DNA of 64,000 bases, taken from positions 14,435,001-14,499,000 of the forward strand of contig JBBMOA010000018.1 of assembly GCA_037954235.1 (NCBI GenBank). The letters are read 5' to 3'. The notes under the pieces were generated by a model that did not search any database, was not told the origin of the DNA, and saw only the letters and a list, made by a program, of their open reading frames with translations. Positions 12,117-25,297 of the stretch are shown in pieces; positions within the stretch are counted from its first letter, which is position 1, and every line of letters begins with the position of its first letter. This stretch comes from Aulostomus chinensis. Lineage: Eukaryota; Chordata; Actinopteri; Syngnathiformes; Aulostomidae. The position numbers and the translations under genes were made by a program.

Positions 12117-14282
12117 AATTCTTCCAAAAGAGTACACTCAGACTGCGTGTCCACACAAAGTTTTTTTTAATGCCACCTTCTTTCAAAAAACTGTTTCAAT
12201 GTTTTGAAGAAGGCAGCAATGCGGTGATGGCTTCAGAAATCCCGGTGCAGCCGGTATGTTATCTTTCAGAGCGTTCAGCCATTTTTTTGTGCAGCCACTA
12301 GCATGTGTGACAAAGCTGGTCCATCATGCTGTTTGTTCATATATGGTTGTCAATGAAACATCTGCAAACAGTGGCAGTAATTGACATCGGACAAAAAACA
12401 CCAGACATCAGCGAGTATCAGCATCAGCATCAGGAAAGAAAGAAGTAGCATCAGAGCGTCCATCACTGACCCAGAACGTGATACTCACAGCTGTGCTGTT
12501 GGTGTTCCAACAAGGCGACTGCACTTACGAGTGATTCAAAGAAAAGTGAAATGTTTTATTCAGGCGACTGGGTTGTTTGTACCCTCCAGCCCTGAGCCAT
12601 AAAGGCTTGGGTATTGTACTTAATGTCACAAAAAGAGAGATACACTCGACCCAAAGAGGGGAATTTATCTTACAACGAGGCAGCACAAAGTACATCACCA
12701 AAATAAATCAAACACTGCAGCAGCTCAAGTTATTTGTTACGCAAATACACTATTGATCAGAGCATTGCATTTCAAGGCAGCACAAATCAAAAGTGTACAA
12801 AGCAGATGGAAAATTTAAGCATCGGTAGAAAGATATTCTTTCCATATGTCCTATATTTCATCAGTCCCATTATAGAGTTTGTGTGACATGAGCACTTGAG
12901 GGAAAGAGGCGGTGATCTGATGTTCAGGTCTGTTTGATGGCGTCGTCACGTCAACAACGTTTCTGCCAACCACCTATTTAAGCGAATTTCCCCACCGGAG
13001 GCAAAACATAACAATAATAAGCTTGAAGTCTTTTTTACTCGAGGGAGTCTGTTCATCTCTAATGAATCATGACGGTAGATGATTTTTATCCTTTAAAAAA
13101 AAAACAAAAAAACAACAATTCAGAGAACAGTGACCTCAGAGGAGAAACCTCTGATAGAATTTTCCGTGGTATCTTCCGTTTAATCATCCTCTCACAACAC
13201 TCTCCAGATGAGACTTTCCAGCTTCCCAGAAAACAATATCCCTCAATAACCTCGTCAAACCTTTCATCACTGGAAGCCCAGGTCGGCAACTAGCCTCCAA
13301 TCTTTACTTATAGATCCATTTGTTATTAAAAAACACAACCCACATCGACGGAGCGATCGCTCAGAGGCCTCCTGCCGTTTTAGAGAAAGCAATTAGCTTA
13401 GAAAGTCAGAAAAACAAATGAGAATCTTGATCACCGCATGACTGGAAATTAAATATTTACTGGATATTTATTGATATGGGCTTTGATATACCAGTAGATT
13501 CTGTAATTAGACTATTCTAAAAAGAGAAAAAAAAATAATGTGGACCATTAGGCTCTGCGCTGCTCCAAGGGAAAGTGCTGCATAAATTAAAACTTTAAAT
13601 CAAGAAATAAACAATTCAGAGAGTGAAAAAACCCCAAAACCAAAACCAAACCCCCCCCCCCCTCAAAAAAAAAAACAGCAACCCTGCTTTCTCATTCAGT
13701 CAGACAAAATTGGTAGCTGTACATCTAAAGCAAATAATACAGTGGTGAACCTCAATACCAATTACATTATAAAAGCCTATTTCTGAAACTGTCACAAGAT
13801 ATTTGTGTGCTTGAGTGACATTAATGGATTGAGCGCTCAGGCTGCTTTATTTAGGAGGTCAAGTGAGGAGAGAAGATGGCCTGCGGTAAAATTTAATCAC
13901 ATGGAAGTAAATCAGACCGAATGTCAGCTGAGAACACGGTCGCTGTGGGAAACAAAAACCACGTTAAGTCGGTATCATCTCTCAGCTGCAGCACGCAGAC
14001 GGTCCAAATGGTTCAGACTGTGGGTGACACATAAATGGGTTTTAAGAGACGAGGATTAATCTCTAAATAGGTTATCGCTGCTGTATGTTGGGACCTGGTT
14101 TTCGTTTGAGTTCAGCAGACATGAGCGGATTTGAAAGCCATCAGATGAAAACGTGTAATGTGTCTCTTTGCGCACACGCTTCCAGCTAGAGAATCATCAT
14201 CTTTGTGAAATGCTCCAAAAAATTAGCTGCCCTGAAAGCAATACGACAACCTTTTTGGTTAAAAAAAAAAAAAAGTTAATAA
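12117..14282. other. Non-coding sequence with simple-sequence runs
   Basis: No gene is recognised. An A/C-rich tract including a C run (13651-13662) and an A run follows 13626. The remainder is AT-rich and unremarkable. Confidence 0.5.
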
Positions 14283-14530
14283 GCAATCTTTACCAGAGCA
14301 AGGCAAGAGGATCAATACCCTTCTCTCCTCTGTGCTGCATTTAGGGAGCTGAGACCAGCTAACCGCTAGTTAGCTTAGCGCGGTGTGTCGTCGTCTGGCT
14401 CACGGTGAGGTGGCTAATAAGCGCATTTGCAAAAAGTTGCCACGCTCCTTTAAGAGGCTTTCACTATCAACATTCTCATCTATCTCTTGGCAAAGAACCT
14501 CAGCATGAATGTGGAACTATTCCTTTAAGG
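14283..14530 (+). mobile_element. Decayed non-autonomous DNA-transposon copy
   Basis: It contains CTTCTCTCCTCTGTGCTGCAT, GAGACCAGCTAAC and GTTAGCTTAGC, shared in order with the element at 44.9 kb. It ends in GTGGAACTATTCCTTTAAG, the complement of the CTTAAAGGAATAGTTC-type terminus that I recall as a very common fish repeat end. Too diverged to define both termini. Confidence 0.5.
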
Positions 14531-16016
14531 TTCCCCTCCCATGAGTACCTGCTGACCCTGCACTCAGAGCTCCATCAGTAATACATCACATTTAGCAGAA
14601 AATGTTATCATAAATTATTGTTGCTCCTTGTAAGAAGATAATGGATTTTTAGTGCCCCGCCGATATAGCAGGCTTTTGAATTTCCCCATATCTTATTTTA
14701 GTTTTGGCCTTGAAAGTACTGCGATCATCACAATGCAAAAGGTTGAGTATTATACAGCACTGCGCTGCATGAAGATCAATCAAATATCTTATTATTTTAG
14801 TCACATTAGTGAGTGCTCATTCTCCCAGATAATCCTGCAGAAGTGTGTGTGTGTGCGTGTGTGTGCGTGTGCAATAGAGCAGAAATAAGGTCTTTATGTA
14901 TTAAATTGGTTAACATAATCGTCAAAAAGTAAAATTGATTTCTTAATCAATGAATTGTTTGGGGAAAGGAATTGCTTTTAGTAGGATTTGACGCTCCTTT
15001 ATCATTATTAGAATAGATTTTCTTTTTGGGCTGTTAGTTGAACAAATCAAGATATTTTATAATGTCAGCTGGAGCATTTTTCATTATTGTCTGTGATTTT
15101 GTAAACAAAATGATTAATTCAGAGAGAAAGTAACCAGCAGATTAGTTGACAACAACAACAGTTCAGCCCTACGTACGTACAACTTGTGCTGCATGATTAA
15201 TTGAATCACAACCGGAATGACAGTTTTTGTAATAATATAACTGCAAAAACAAAGACTCAAACAAACAAACAAACCAGAAGCCAGTAATTATTTTGAACAA
15301 TAATGCTCGAAGGTTGGAGAAATTGCTTCACTTTTGTAAAAGATACTTATTAGTAGAGCATTATTCTGAAAGTAGAAATACATACAGAAATTATCAGTGA
15401 TTGTGCGCGTCTATCATAACACAGCTGTCTTTTTTGGTATCTGCCAAGACAATTACAGTAAGAAAATACATCTTAAGAACACACAAACTGATGTTTTGCC
15501 GCAGTCTAGTTGGTCAACCCACACAAAGTGGACACAATACTTGATGAATGATTCATCATTTCATTTTTTCTCAAGAAAAATGAATAATCTTGTCATTTAA
15601 GCCACTTTATTGTTGCAATTTGGTTCTTTTTTTTTGGTTTCTGTCGGAATACCTTTGGGTTTTGGACTGTTTTGTTTCTATGTAAAAGAAAGTTGTCGCA
15701 TCGGTCAATGAAAAATAGGTATTCCATGTTTTACATCATCAAAATAAAAACATATTTGCAAACTTCCGAAATGCGACGTTTCTCCTCCAAACACGTTAGA
15801 TTGTTATGTGCTTTTGGATGAGACGCCTCTGTCGTCTTCAATACGACTGTTCCAGTTCATGTCCCTTCATTTGAACAATGGCACTTAAAACCAGAGTGCT
15901 TTTCATTCACCCCGAGGAGAACCCTGACTTAAATATTCAGTCACCTGTTGTTGTGTACATACTGTATATATCTATATCTATCGATCTATATCTATATATT
16001 TGATTCCTTTCTTGTT
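14531..16016. other. Non-coding sequence with TG and TATC simple repeats
   Basis: An interrupted (TG)n lies at 14843-14871 and a TATC/TATA-rich tract at about 15964-16000. No gene is recognised. Confidence 0.55.
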
Positions 16017-16041
16017 TTTAAGGAAGGAATTCCTCCTTAAA
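16017..16041. other. Near-perfect 25-bp palindrome
   Basis: TTTAAGGA and TCCTTAAA flank a GGAATTCC core; the two halves are complementary except for one extra A. Function is unknown. Confidence 0.5.
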
Positions 16042-16967
16042 CAGGTTGTGTCCTCTCTGCCACCGCGCCGCAAGGGCCAAACGAGCGGGTCAGAGAGGGA
16101 TACAGCAGCACACAGTGCCTTTAAATAGCCTGCAATCTTCTGTCAACACCGCTGGATGTACGCGGTGAGTTTTACAGCCGCGAGTTTACTGCTTATTTTA
16201 ACCCTCGTGCCTCCACCATTGCAACCCAATAAAAAAGGAATATTGTTCGACTCAGGCAGAAACTTTTAATGGCCAGAACGTACAGGATTCAAGTGCTAAT
16301 TAAAAGTGGTGGTAGTTTAGCTTTCTTTGATTATAGCTGCCTCTCGTGTTCTTCACTACACAAACTCTCCCAGGAGAAGACGAGTGAGTGTGCTTTGAAG
16401 AAGAGGATTTACATGACTACTTTTTTCTAGACTGTTTTTTTTTTTTTAATTTTACCTGTGATTTGTATCGTTGATTTAAAAACAAAACAAAGGAAAAAAA
16501 ACGTAATTTCAAGACAGTTCATTTTTTAAATCTTAAAAAAAAGGGAAGGAACGATGAAGAATATCATTTATATTATTTGCAGCAACGCCACTGGAACGAC
16601 GGATACATACACTGGTATTGAAGTTTGTACAAGATTTTTAGTAACACATTTTTTTGAATTGTGAAAATAAATTCTTGGGTCTTAGGTGAGGCATCTTGGC
16701 TCTTTTATCAGGATGAAGTTGACCGTATCTTTTTCTTTTCTGTCATTCTCATGGATGTATAAAGACAGCTTATTACGGGACTACAAAGTTGCTAAAACTG
16801 GCATGTGTTGTGATGCAAATTAAACTTCTTACTTATTTATGAAAATGCACGCGACATGACATCATGACACTGGAGCAGCCAATCAAGGAAGGTATCTGGA
16901 TGGTAGTGAGCTGTTTTTTAACGCCCTTACTTGCAGTTAAACAAGAAGCAGAACCTCCTTCCCCCCT

Positions 16968-16968
<1 letters not shown>
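16042..16968. other. Non-coding sequence, nothing recognised
   Basis: AT-rich with T and A homopolymers near 16435 and 16536. No gene or interspersed repeat was recognised. Confidence 0.5.

Positions 16969-17017
<49 letters not shown>
16969..17017. repeat. (CA)n microsatellite
   Basis: About 24 uninterrupted AC units. Confidence 0.97.
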
Positions 17018-17020
<3 letters not shown>

Positions 17021-18315
17021 GCACTCATCAGTGACACTCATTCCAGAGGGTTACCAGTGGCTTTGAATGATGTCAAACACACCGATAGCTGACGACTGAA
17101 CGCTGATTTCTATTCATCATCAGTATTATTTATTTGAATATTCTTAACAACACAATATTAACAATAAGAGATGATGGAGTGTCATCAACTGACAGCTGTT
17201 AATTGATGACAGACACTGCAGAACCGCCACCTCTCTCTCTCAGCAGCACACGCTTGTTTAATATTTAATACCAGCTTAGAGTTAACTACGTTATCTTTCC
17301 TGAGAAATGAAATAAATACAGTATCAGGAAATAACAACGGGGGAAAAAATGCACGATGTGCAAAGAACACCAAGTTTGAAACAGAGTACACACAGTGAGG
17401 GAGCAAAAATCAATTCCAGTAGACAGAATAAAACACACACAGGGCCTTTATCAATTTATTCCAAATATTGAGAATACAAAAAACTGCAGCAACAACAAAA
17501 AGGCTGTCCAAACTATTGTTTGGTGTCAGTCGGACCAACACTACAGTTGACACTCAAACAGCAACTGTCGCGTTCTGGGGAGCCGACTGAAGTGACGTCT
17601 GCATGTGTGGACGTGCTGAACTGCAGCACGTCCGTCAAATAGTTATGGCCGGGAAGAGTGTTCATGTGAGGAGCCTTCGTTTTCCACAACAGAAGCTGGC
17701 GATCAAGGCAGATAAAGAGATGAATTTGGCTGAGATTTCTTTTAGTTCCTTGCTGTCATTGCTAGGAGGTTTCTGTCTCCGTTAGCAACGTCTTTAATTA
17801 GCCATTCGCTTCGGAAAACCCCTGCGCCTTCAAGCGTCTTAGGTTCACGCTGTGAAAAGTCTTTTGTCTTGTTCGTCCACACATAATGTGCGTGTGCGTG
17901 CGTGTGTGTGTGTGTGTGCGCACGAACCTCCAAAAGGCCACTGATTTCTCCCTGGCTCCCAGGCCGATGCATGGTCCAGCCACGATTCCACTGCCCAATC
18001 CACTGATCCCCCTGAGGTGGACGAGTGCGACGGCGTTCCTTCCTCTTCCTCAGGCCTGGCACCCTAAATTGAGTGAAGTCAATGAAAAGCCATGGAAGTG
18101 AACTCCTCAATTGTCAAATCAAGAATGCTCTCCTCTATTTATACCCTCCCCTATGTTTTGACCTTTTTTAGTTTCAAATTTATTCATGAGAAGTGTTTGA
18201 ACCAATTTTAACCCTGTATATGCCAAATTTGTCCAATACTCTAGTGTTTTAAGCCTAAAAACATCATATATAAATGAATTGTAAATGAAATAAAATCAAT
18301 TAATAGAATAAATAA
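17018..18315. other. Non-coding sequence with TG repeat and a GC hairpin
   Basis: It holds an exact hairpin (17609-17633: GGACGTGCTG, 5-base loop, CAGCACGTCC) and an interrupted (TG)n at 17887-17922. Overlapping open frames on both strands around 17.8-18.1 kb run through the TG tract and are not credible genes. Confidence 0.5.
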
Positions 18316-18726
18316 ATAAATTTTAATATAAAGTTTGTAATACAACTATTACTTCAGTTCCTCCAAGCCCAGCTGAAGGCAGAGCAGGGGGTCCAGACCA
18401 GCCTGTGTGATGCTCTTTTTGGCCAATCCAAAAGTGTTGGGAAAGGGAAAGGTGTCCTTTTCCGCAAGCATTTTAATGAACACTTCAGACTGCTGGGCCC
18501 CCACCACCCTAAAAAAGCAGGTGGCTGGTCTGCCTTCAGCTCGGCAAGGGGAAGGTTGTCCGTTGCTTCCCGAAACATGTCCCCAAGCAGTAGGAGCCAT
18601 AGGTGCTCACCCACAACAGAGGGTGCCCCCCCCCTCCACCCCGGCTTTGGAATCTCTCAAAATCATCTCCACAGTTCTGTGCCTATTTATCTTTATACTT
18701 ATTTTTTCTGCAGAACCGCTGCTTGA
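18316..18726 (-). pseudogene. GC-richer block open in several frames; possible frameshifted coding remnant
   Basis: One + frame is stop-free for about 410 bases with no start codon, and two minus frames are open over 18349-18614. The minus reading looks most protein-like: MFREATDNLPLAELKADQPP, then after an apparent one-base shift EVFIKMLAEKDTFPFPNTFG and a short tail ending EELK before two stops at 18349. I do not recognise the family. Simultaneous openness of several frames may reflect base composition alone. Confidence 0.25.
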
Positions 18727-20026
18727 CCCCGAGGCATCAGGAGTCACTTTGCTTGAGGAAAAAGAAGAACGACTAACAGCTGTTGTACCCTCAAATATCA
18801 GGGTAAAAAACTTGAACTGTATGTTGAATTATTTATGTATTGGCCACGGTTTGGTATCAGCTCCAGCTGTGGTGTGAACATCAGTTTGTGCGTTCGCTCT
18901 GTGACGCTAATGAACACACACTATTGTTGGTGTGGACCTCATCATGTAAACACAATGTTAGCGCTGCTGTGGGATACGTCAGAAGACTCAGACTGCAGGT
19001 GAATGATGAAATGATGATATCGACGAATGAACAATAGATAAAAAGACGCTTGGAAAGACACGTTGACAGTGTTACGCTGATTTGTAGTGAAACTGCCGGG
19101 TTTAGACTTGCGATTAGATCGCACACCAAAGTTGTTCTAGTGGGGGATTTGGAAATGATTTTTGAGAACTCAATTAGAAACCTGGCAGACTTTACAAAAA
19201 CACTGATAATTGCTGTGCATCAGGCTCACAGACGCCTGCAGGTCTTGTTTTTAATGCAGGAGGTGTTGCATGTCATTTTGAGACTTAGCCTAGATGCAGT
19301 CAGCTGAGGCGTGAAAATGTGTGTGTGTGTGTGTGTGTGGAGGGGGGTTCGTGCACACATCGCAATAATGCATAAAAGGTTTCTATTTAACAAACGTCAC
19401 GGCGCGGATGGATGTGACTCTCTCCAGGCATGCAATATCAGACACAGTCGGAAAGAGTGGGCTCGTCATGTTTGGCTTCAAATTTCCCCGAAGCCAGACG
19501 CCTGTGATGCGTCGTAACAGGTGTGTCATACTGGCGTCACGCTACGGATGCAACATGTGTTTGAGTGTGTAATTGCAAGCTTGAAGGCATCATTAGAATA
19601 AAAAAAAAAACAACCAAACAAACAAAGAAGAAACAAGTAATGTGCTACTTTTTGCTTGTTCATCTTGCAGTTTTTGTAATTACGAAGATCATTACAGAGT
19701 TCTTTCTACTGCACACTTAACATACAGAATCACTGAGTATCCCTCGGGCAGGGAGGAGGAGGAGAAGGAGGATGTGGAGATGAAGGCTCAGAGCAGCTTG
19801 GACCAATAATCCCTGACCTTAGCAGTGACTGGGAGGGTTAAGAGGGACTGGAGGAGCAGAAATGGACAGTAGGTGAAGACATACAACCTGATAACAATGG
19901 TAAATAACTGGATAAATAACAAAGTTCACTCGAGGTGTAAGCAGATGCGCAGCTCGGGAGAGGGTGGGCGGTTGAATCCCGGAGGTTGCAGTTTATTTAT
20001 ATTTCAGTGTTTATTCCTATTTCCAT
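18727..20026. other. Non-coding sequence with short TG repeat
   Basis: A (TG)n lies at 19318-19339. No other feature is recognised. Confidence 0.5.
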
Positions 20027-20080
20027 TTCTCTATCCCTTTCTCTCCCTCTCTCTCCCCCCCTCTCCTTCTCTCTCTCCAG
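20027..20080 (+). repeat. Pyrimidine tract ending in CAG
   Basis: A CT-rich tract of about 50 bases ends in TCTCTCCAG, like a strong 3' splice site. The sequence after it stays open for about 27 codons and lacks a strong donor, so I annotate only the tract. Confidence 0.6.
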
Positions 20081-22210
20081 GAAATAGAACCTGAGGCTCT
20101 CATCTGCAACATCAGCAGCAGCACGAACAGAGGCACTTTTTGTCATTTTGACAGGAGGCAGAGTTAGTATACAGTTGGAATATAGGAGAGCTATTATCCC
20201 GACTCACAATACACACAAACCTACAGTAGAAGCAATTTCATCCATGAAGATATACTGTAACCCAAGCCCATCTATTTTCATATGTGGGAATGATAGGGGG
20301 AAAATCACACACATTCATCTGAGTGGCAGCAAAAGGATTAAGAGCAGGCAAAATGTGCCCGCCTCTTTTAACAAAATACACGGACACATATGCGCCTCCT
20401 TTCTCACGGCTGAGGAGGCGCTGAGTGATCACAGCAGGTGGCTGTTCGGCTGAGGGGCTCCTCCTGTCGTGCAGGGCGTTGCACTCACACGTAAGCGCGC
20501 TAGATCTGCTCGTCTTCGTCGACACGACATGTAACAGACGCACGCACAAAAGAGGAGACTTGCAAACTTAAAACACGCATGTTTGAGAGGAGACTCTGAT
20601 GCCTGTAGAGGATCGAGAGGAATAACAAGAATATTACCGAAAAAAGTTTCAACATTCTCAGTTGAAAATGAATGTTGCATCTCAATGAGGTCCAAGTGGC
20701 AAAGCTAAACTGTAATTTTGTAATTACTAAACCCTCAGCTTTTGTAAAAGATTTGAAGTTTGGCACGTTGGTCCCACTTACAGTTACAAGGCGAATAATT
20801 TGAAATGTCACACAGTCCGTGAGTCAGCATGGACGTTAACGCCACGCTTACTTTGACTCCGGTTCTTAAAGAATTTTTGTTGTTCCCAAAGGTGCATGAT
20901 CTGTACGTTTCCAATAAAAAGTCTGTTCCCGATCAGGAACTTGACGCTTTTGAAGGTTCAGATCTCAGGACACGAGCAGCTCGCTGTTGCTAGGAGGGGA
21001 CACAACGGGGAGGCGAACTTTGTAACAAAAACCGTGAACGGGTGAGGATTTTTAGGTCTTCCCCAGCTCACGTCCGCGTCCACATTGATGTATTTGTAGC
21101 TTCACGCGTGATCCCTGTGCAATAACCAGCTCGCTCCCTTTAGTACCAAAGGACTGTTCGCAGAATTTTGAATCGCTGCTGCGGAGAGATGAGAAGGAGA
21201 TAAAAATATTCTTCCTGGTAGTACAGATTCTGCTCACAGTATTTGGGAAAGCTTCTACCGGAAAGATCCCACCAGGGATGAAGAGGGAGATGGGTCAAGT
21301 ATATGTAGGGCAAAGGATAACAGAATAATGGTTTATTCAGATACAGAATTACAGGGGAATATTCTTCTAGGGTTTGTATTTTTCTCTCACAGCGCCAGAC
21401 AAAAAAAAAAAAAAAATCATGATTATAATTTCCTTTCTTGCCAGAAGAAGCCTTAATGATTTGGTTTCATTTTGAAGATAATTGCTGTTACATATCAACA
21501 CTGTGTATTTGCCTTTTTTACAGCCGGAGTTCCTGCCATTGTTGCGGTGTGTTCGGAGGCATTTACGGAAAGCTCTTTTTTAGATTCGTTTTAAAGATCA
21601 TCCAGTGCACTTTTAAACTTTTGCGTGAAATATTGAAGCAGACCATGGCAATGAAGGCCAGTTTCAAAAATACACACAAGAGGAAAAGCATCTAATAAAA
21701 GGTGGGGTAGGGCAGAAGAAAGCAAACCACAACAGAACCCATGTTATGATTAATGTATATGAGCCCTACTGGCCACAGATTTAAAAGGAACATGGGATAA
21801 AAGAACCTCTGCGCTCGTTTTTTTTTCTTCTTCCAAACCAGGGAAATTATTCATTCATCCCCTTCTCTTGCCCTCTTTCTCCCACTTCATGTATTCAAGG
21901 CACATATCGATAGCAACTCATGGGTCCTTGCACAGTTCAACATTGCGCAGAGCAAATGTTGACGCTTTCATATGTGTGGGCTTCCCACTAGTGAACAGGG
22001 AGAAAGTCCCTGTGAACGACGTCACACGATAATAGACAGGTAACAGGTCTTTGGAATGATCTCTGAGTTCCAAGGACAGTAAACGTGCTGACCTGCTTTC
22101 AGCTTTTCATATCTTGTGTGTACAATTACTGAAGTACTGAAGCATGTACACACGCCGACCTCCTGAGTGGTCAACAAGGTGTAAAAAATCCGCACCAAAA
22201 TGTTTTGCTA
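20081..22210. other. Non-coding sequence, nothing recognised
   Basis: Short open frames only. An A run lies near 21402. No repeat family was recognised. Confidence 0.5.
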
Positions 22211-22480
22211 TATCGAAAAGGTGATAAACACTTATGATCTCATTAAAAACCAATATCTCTGCCTCCTTAGTGGAACGTGTTATTTGTTAGAAAATTAATA
22301 CATTTTACTGCCAAGTCTAACATTTTGAGTGATCAATATGGTTTTATAGATAATCACACTACTGGGTTTGCAATAATGAGTCTTGGGGATAAATTAGCTC
22401 CAATGGGGTCCAGGAGGGAATATAAAGTTGAGATTTTTATAGATTTGACGAAAGTGTTTGATACTCTCGAACACAAATTC
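22211..22480 (+). pseudogene. Decayed LINE reverse transcriptase (N-terminal RT motifs)
   Basis: In one frame the translation gives KGDKHL, stops, PISLPP, then a continuous stretch with NILSDQYGF and FIDLTKVFDTLEH (22436-22474). These match in order the 'KKGDKHLFSNYRPISLLP', 'ILS..QYGF' and 'FIDLSKAFDTLDH' motifs of non-LTR retrotransposon RT; the last carries the first catalytic Asp region. Several in-frame stops and a missing linker before ERV show it is dead. The family looks like the Jockey/I/CR1-type group, not precisely assigned. No 3' end or target duplication was found. Confidence 0.85.
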
Positions 22481-25297
22481 ATAAAATGTATAAATATGTC
22501 AACTGGAGGAGATTTGATTTCATGCTCGCCCCTCTCAGCGCCTAAACTGGTTCCACGCACCAAATACGGCTTAGAAACGCGCACAAAACTCATGCTCATT
22601 CAGTTTTAATTTTACTGGAACAAAAAGAGCCGTTCAAGTTGAATGATATATTTGGTAATATGGTTTGCAAACCTCGAACAGAATCTGATCACGTTGAAGT
22701 GTTACATTTTCACCTGGAACGCGTATGAAGGTGAGAAGGCGCGGAAGACCGACCTGTAAATACCAGATTAATAATGTCAACAGAAAACAAATGTAGCTGT
22801 AAAATTCCACCTGGACCGGACGATGATTTATTCTAAAATCGATGGATCCAAGCAGACAGTGATTTCTTTTATGGCTTTCCTGCTTATTGCATCACGCTCC
22901 TCCATATACCCTCTCCTCGCTATTGTATTGTCTTCGATCTGTCCGCTCTAAGTTTCATATTCGGCGCACTTGAACAGATTTCTATTGGCTCAAAGTCCTG
23001 CTGTGTCTATCAATTACCAATCACATTTCAGCAGATCAGCCATAATGAATTAATGCAGCATTAAATGAACAGATGTATACCAGGCTGGGCTCTACTTTTA
23101 CAAGGACAGGACAGAACAGACGGTGATGCTGGAGGTGTCAGGTCAGAATTTGATCCGCCGCTCAGTTCGTGTCTGCTGACAGTTGCAGCTCTGTGGTTCC
23201 TGTAGCATCACCCAACAATTTACAGCAGACAGCACTTTTGTCTTTTTGTAGGATACAAGATGTTGCTTCTATCACTTTTGCATGGGAGCCAAATCAAATC
23301 AAATCCCAAAAAATAGAATAAACACATTTTCTAATCTAAGAATAAGGTTAAATCCCCGCCCCTATGATCAACGTGTCCATTTTTGTCAGCTGAAAATGAC
23401 TTTCCCTCTTTCCACAATGTTAGCCAAGATGTCACGAGTAGGGAGGAAACCAGAAGGGCTCAGCGTCAAGGTGGCTGATAACTTTAGCTCGCACAACCTG
23501 CAAATCCAACCACATCTCAGGAAAGGAGCAGTGATTGACTTGGATCTTTTCAAATTTGATAAAATATCCCTCTATTTAAGAAGTACGAGTAAAAAGTGGA
23601 TTTTTTTTGTAAGGTTTCATCACTTAACGATAAGTGTATGACACATTGGAATCTACATATGGATGTCAGTTTAAAAGTATGACGTCTAATTCCTTAAGCA
23701 TACATCAAATATCTTTTCTTTAAAACCGTAGTTCAGAGTACCACTGCGATAAGGAGCTCCCGCTGGGTGTGTCTTTAACGAAGTTTGGAATTTCAGTGGC
23801 TCGCAACAAACAAAGCATTTTATTTGCTTATTTTGTTGTTTCAAAGATTTTGTAGTTGTTTTTTTTTTAAATAATTAAATTACAGCTTTTTCTCATAAAG
23901 CTTCAGGTATTAATCCTTATTTGATCTTACATTGATAAATTAGCATTTCCTTTGATTCACACACAACGCACAACAGTGACATTTTTGAAAACCAGCTCAG
24001 AATCTTTAGGTAATTGAACTGAAACTCAACTGCTCAATAATATATATTTAAAACCCCGGCAAACTCTGAGCACAAAGTGTAGCAAAACATTTACTGTCTC
24101 GCAAGGCCTTCAGTGTGCGGTCGCTGAATCGATACCGTCGCATGCTGCCTGTCAGGCTTTCACGAGATGTTACTTTCAATTTGGAAACCTTCGAGGAGAC
24201 GGAGGACCTTAGAGGTAGAAAACAGTTACAAACAGTAATGTAGATTCCTCCAAACCTCAACATCCTGAAAATGGTTGACAAATAAACATTCCAAATAGCA
24301 CATTCCTTTCATATTTCACCCTCAGGCGTGGTGCATCGTGTTTCCAGTGCTTCATGCATTCCCACAGTATACAGTATCAAATGTCATTTTGAATGTTTCT
24401 CCAGTTGCGTAGCTGCTGTGCCGCTAAAACCTCGAGGAAGGCAGGAACAAAACGTGAACTTTGACCGTGAAATCTGCCGCGATGCTTATTGGTTAAGTAG
24501 TGATAATGGGTGATTAAAATTCAACTTGTTAGTCGAACGCTACGAGGGGATTGTCTGAAATGAGGACAAGGGGAGCAGACTGAAAGTGCTGCGGATTATG
24601 TGTGCAGGTGGGAACGTGCAGGGTGAGCACATGGAGGCGTGGAGAGAGAGAGAGAGAGAGAGAAGTGAGTGGAAAGGGGTCAAACAGACGTGCTGGTGTG
24701 ATGAAAAATAAAACAGGAGCAGATGATGAAAAGAGATGAGCAGACCTCCATGCACAATAAATAACTACCAGAATGCATGGTTCTCATAAAGCCTGGCCAA
24801 CAAGGTTAGCATCTCGAGAACAGATAACAGGATTCTACTGTGGTGCCAAGTTTTTTGTTTTTTTTCCCCACATGGACCGGGACATCCATATGGTCCAGAC
24901 TAATCAGGCATGATCTTCCCTGATTGACAGACAGCCAAAGCCTCCCTCTGATTCCAGATGGTGGACCTCCAACTCCTCAGACACACTGGTTGATTATTCC
25001 AACTGGATAACAAACTTCAATAAAATGGGGCCGAGCATCACCAGGCCTGAGAGTCATGTCATGTGTCCTGATGGCTGGTTACCATGACGATCAGTTGGTC
25101 CACTGACTGGAAGGGGCTACGTGTGCATGACTACATACAGCCTTCATGGGTCCAACACTCATCTTTAAACTCTTCCTTTTGACCTTGACACTTGTAATGT
25201 TGACTCTTTCACCTATATTTCATCGATACGGGTCACACAGTTATCCAAAAACCGTAGCATCAAGAAAGTATAAATACAATCACACAACTGACAAAAG
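22481..25297. other. Non-coding sequence with (GA)n
   Basis: A (GA)n tract occupies 24641-24663. The rest is AT-rich and has no recognised gene. The downstream part of the LINE at 22.2 kb cannot be traced here. Confidence 0.5.

Noticed and set aside
11914..12186. 90-codon minus-strand frame, and similar frames at 59.4-59.8 kb
   Set aside because: They are translations of SINE sequence, which is non-coding.
20081..20162. Exon-like stretch after a strong pyrimidine tract and CAG
   Set aside because: It reaches a stop after about 27 codons and the only donor is weak; the tract is simple sequence.
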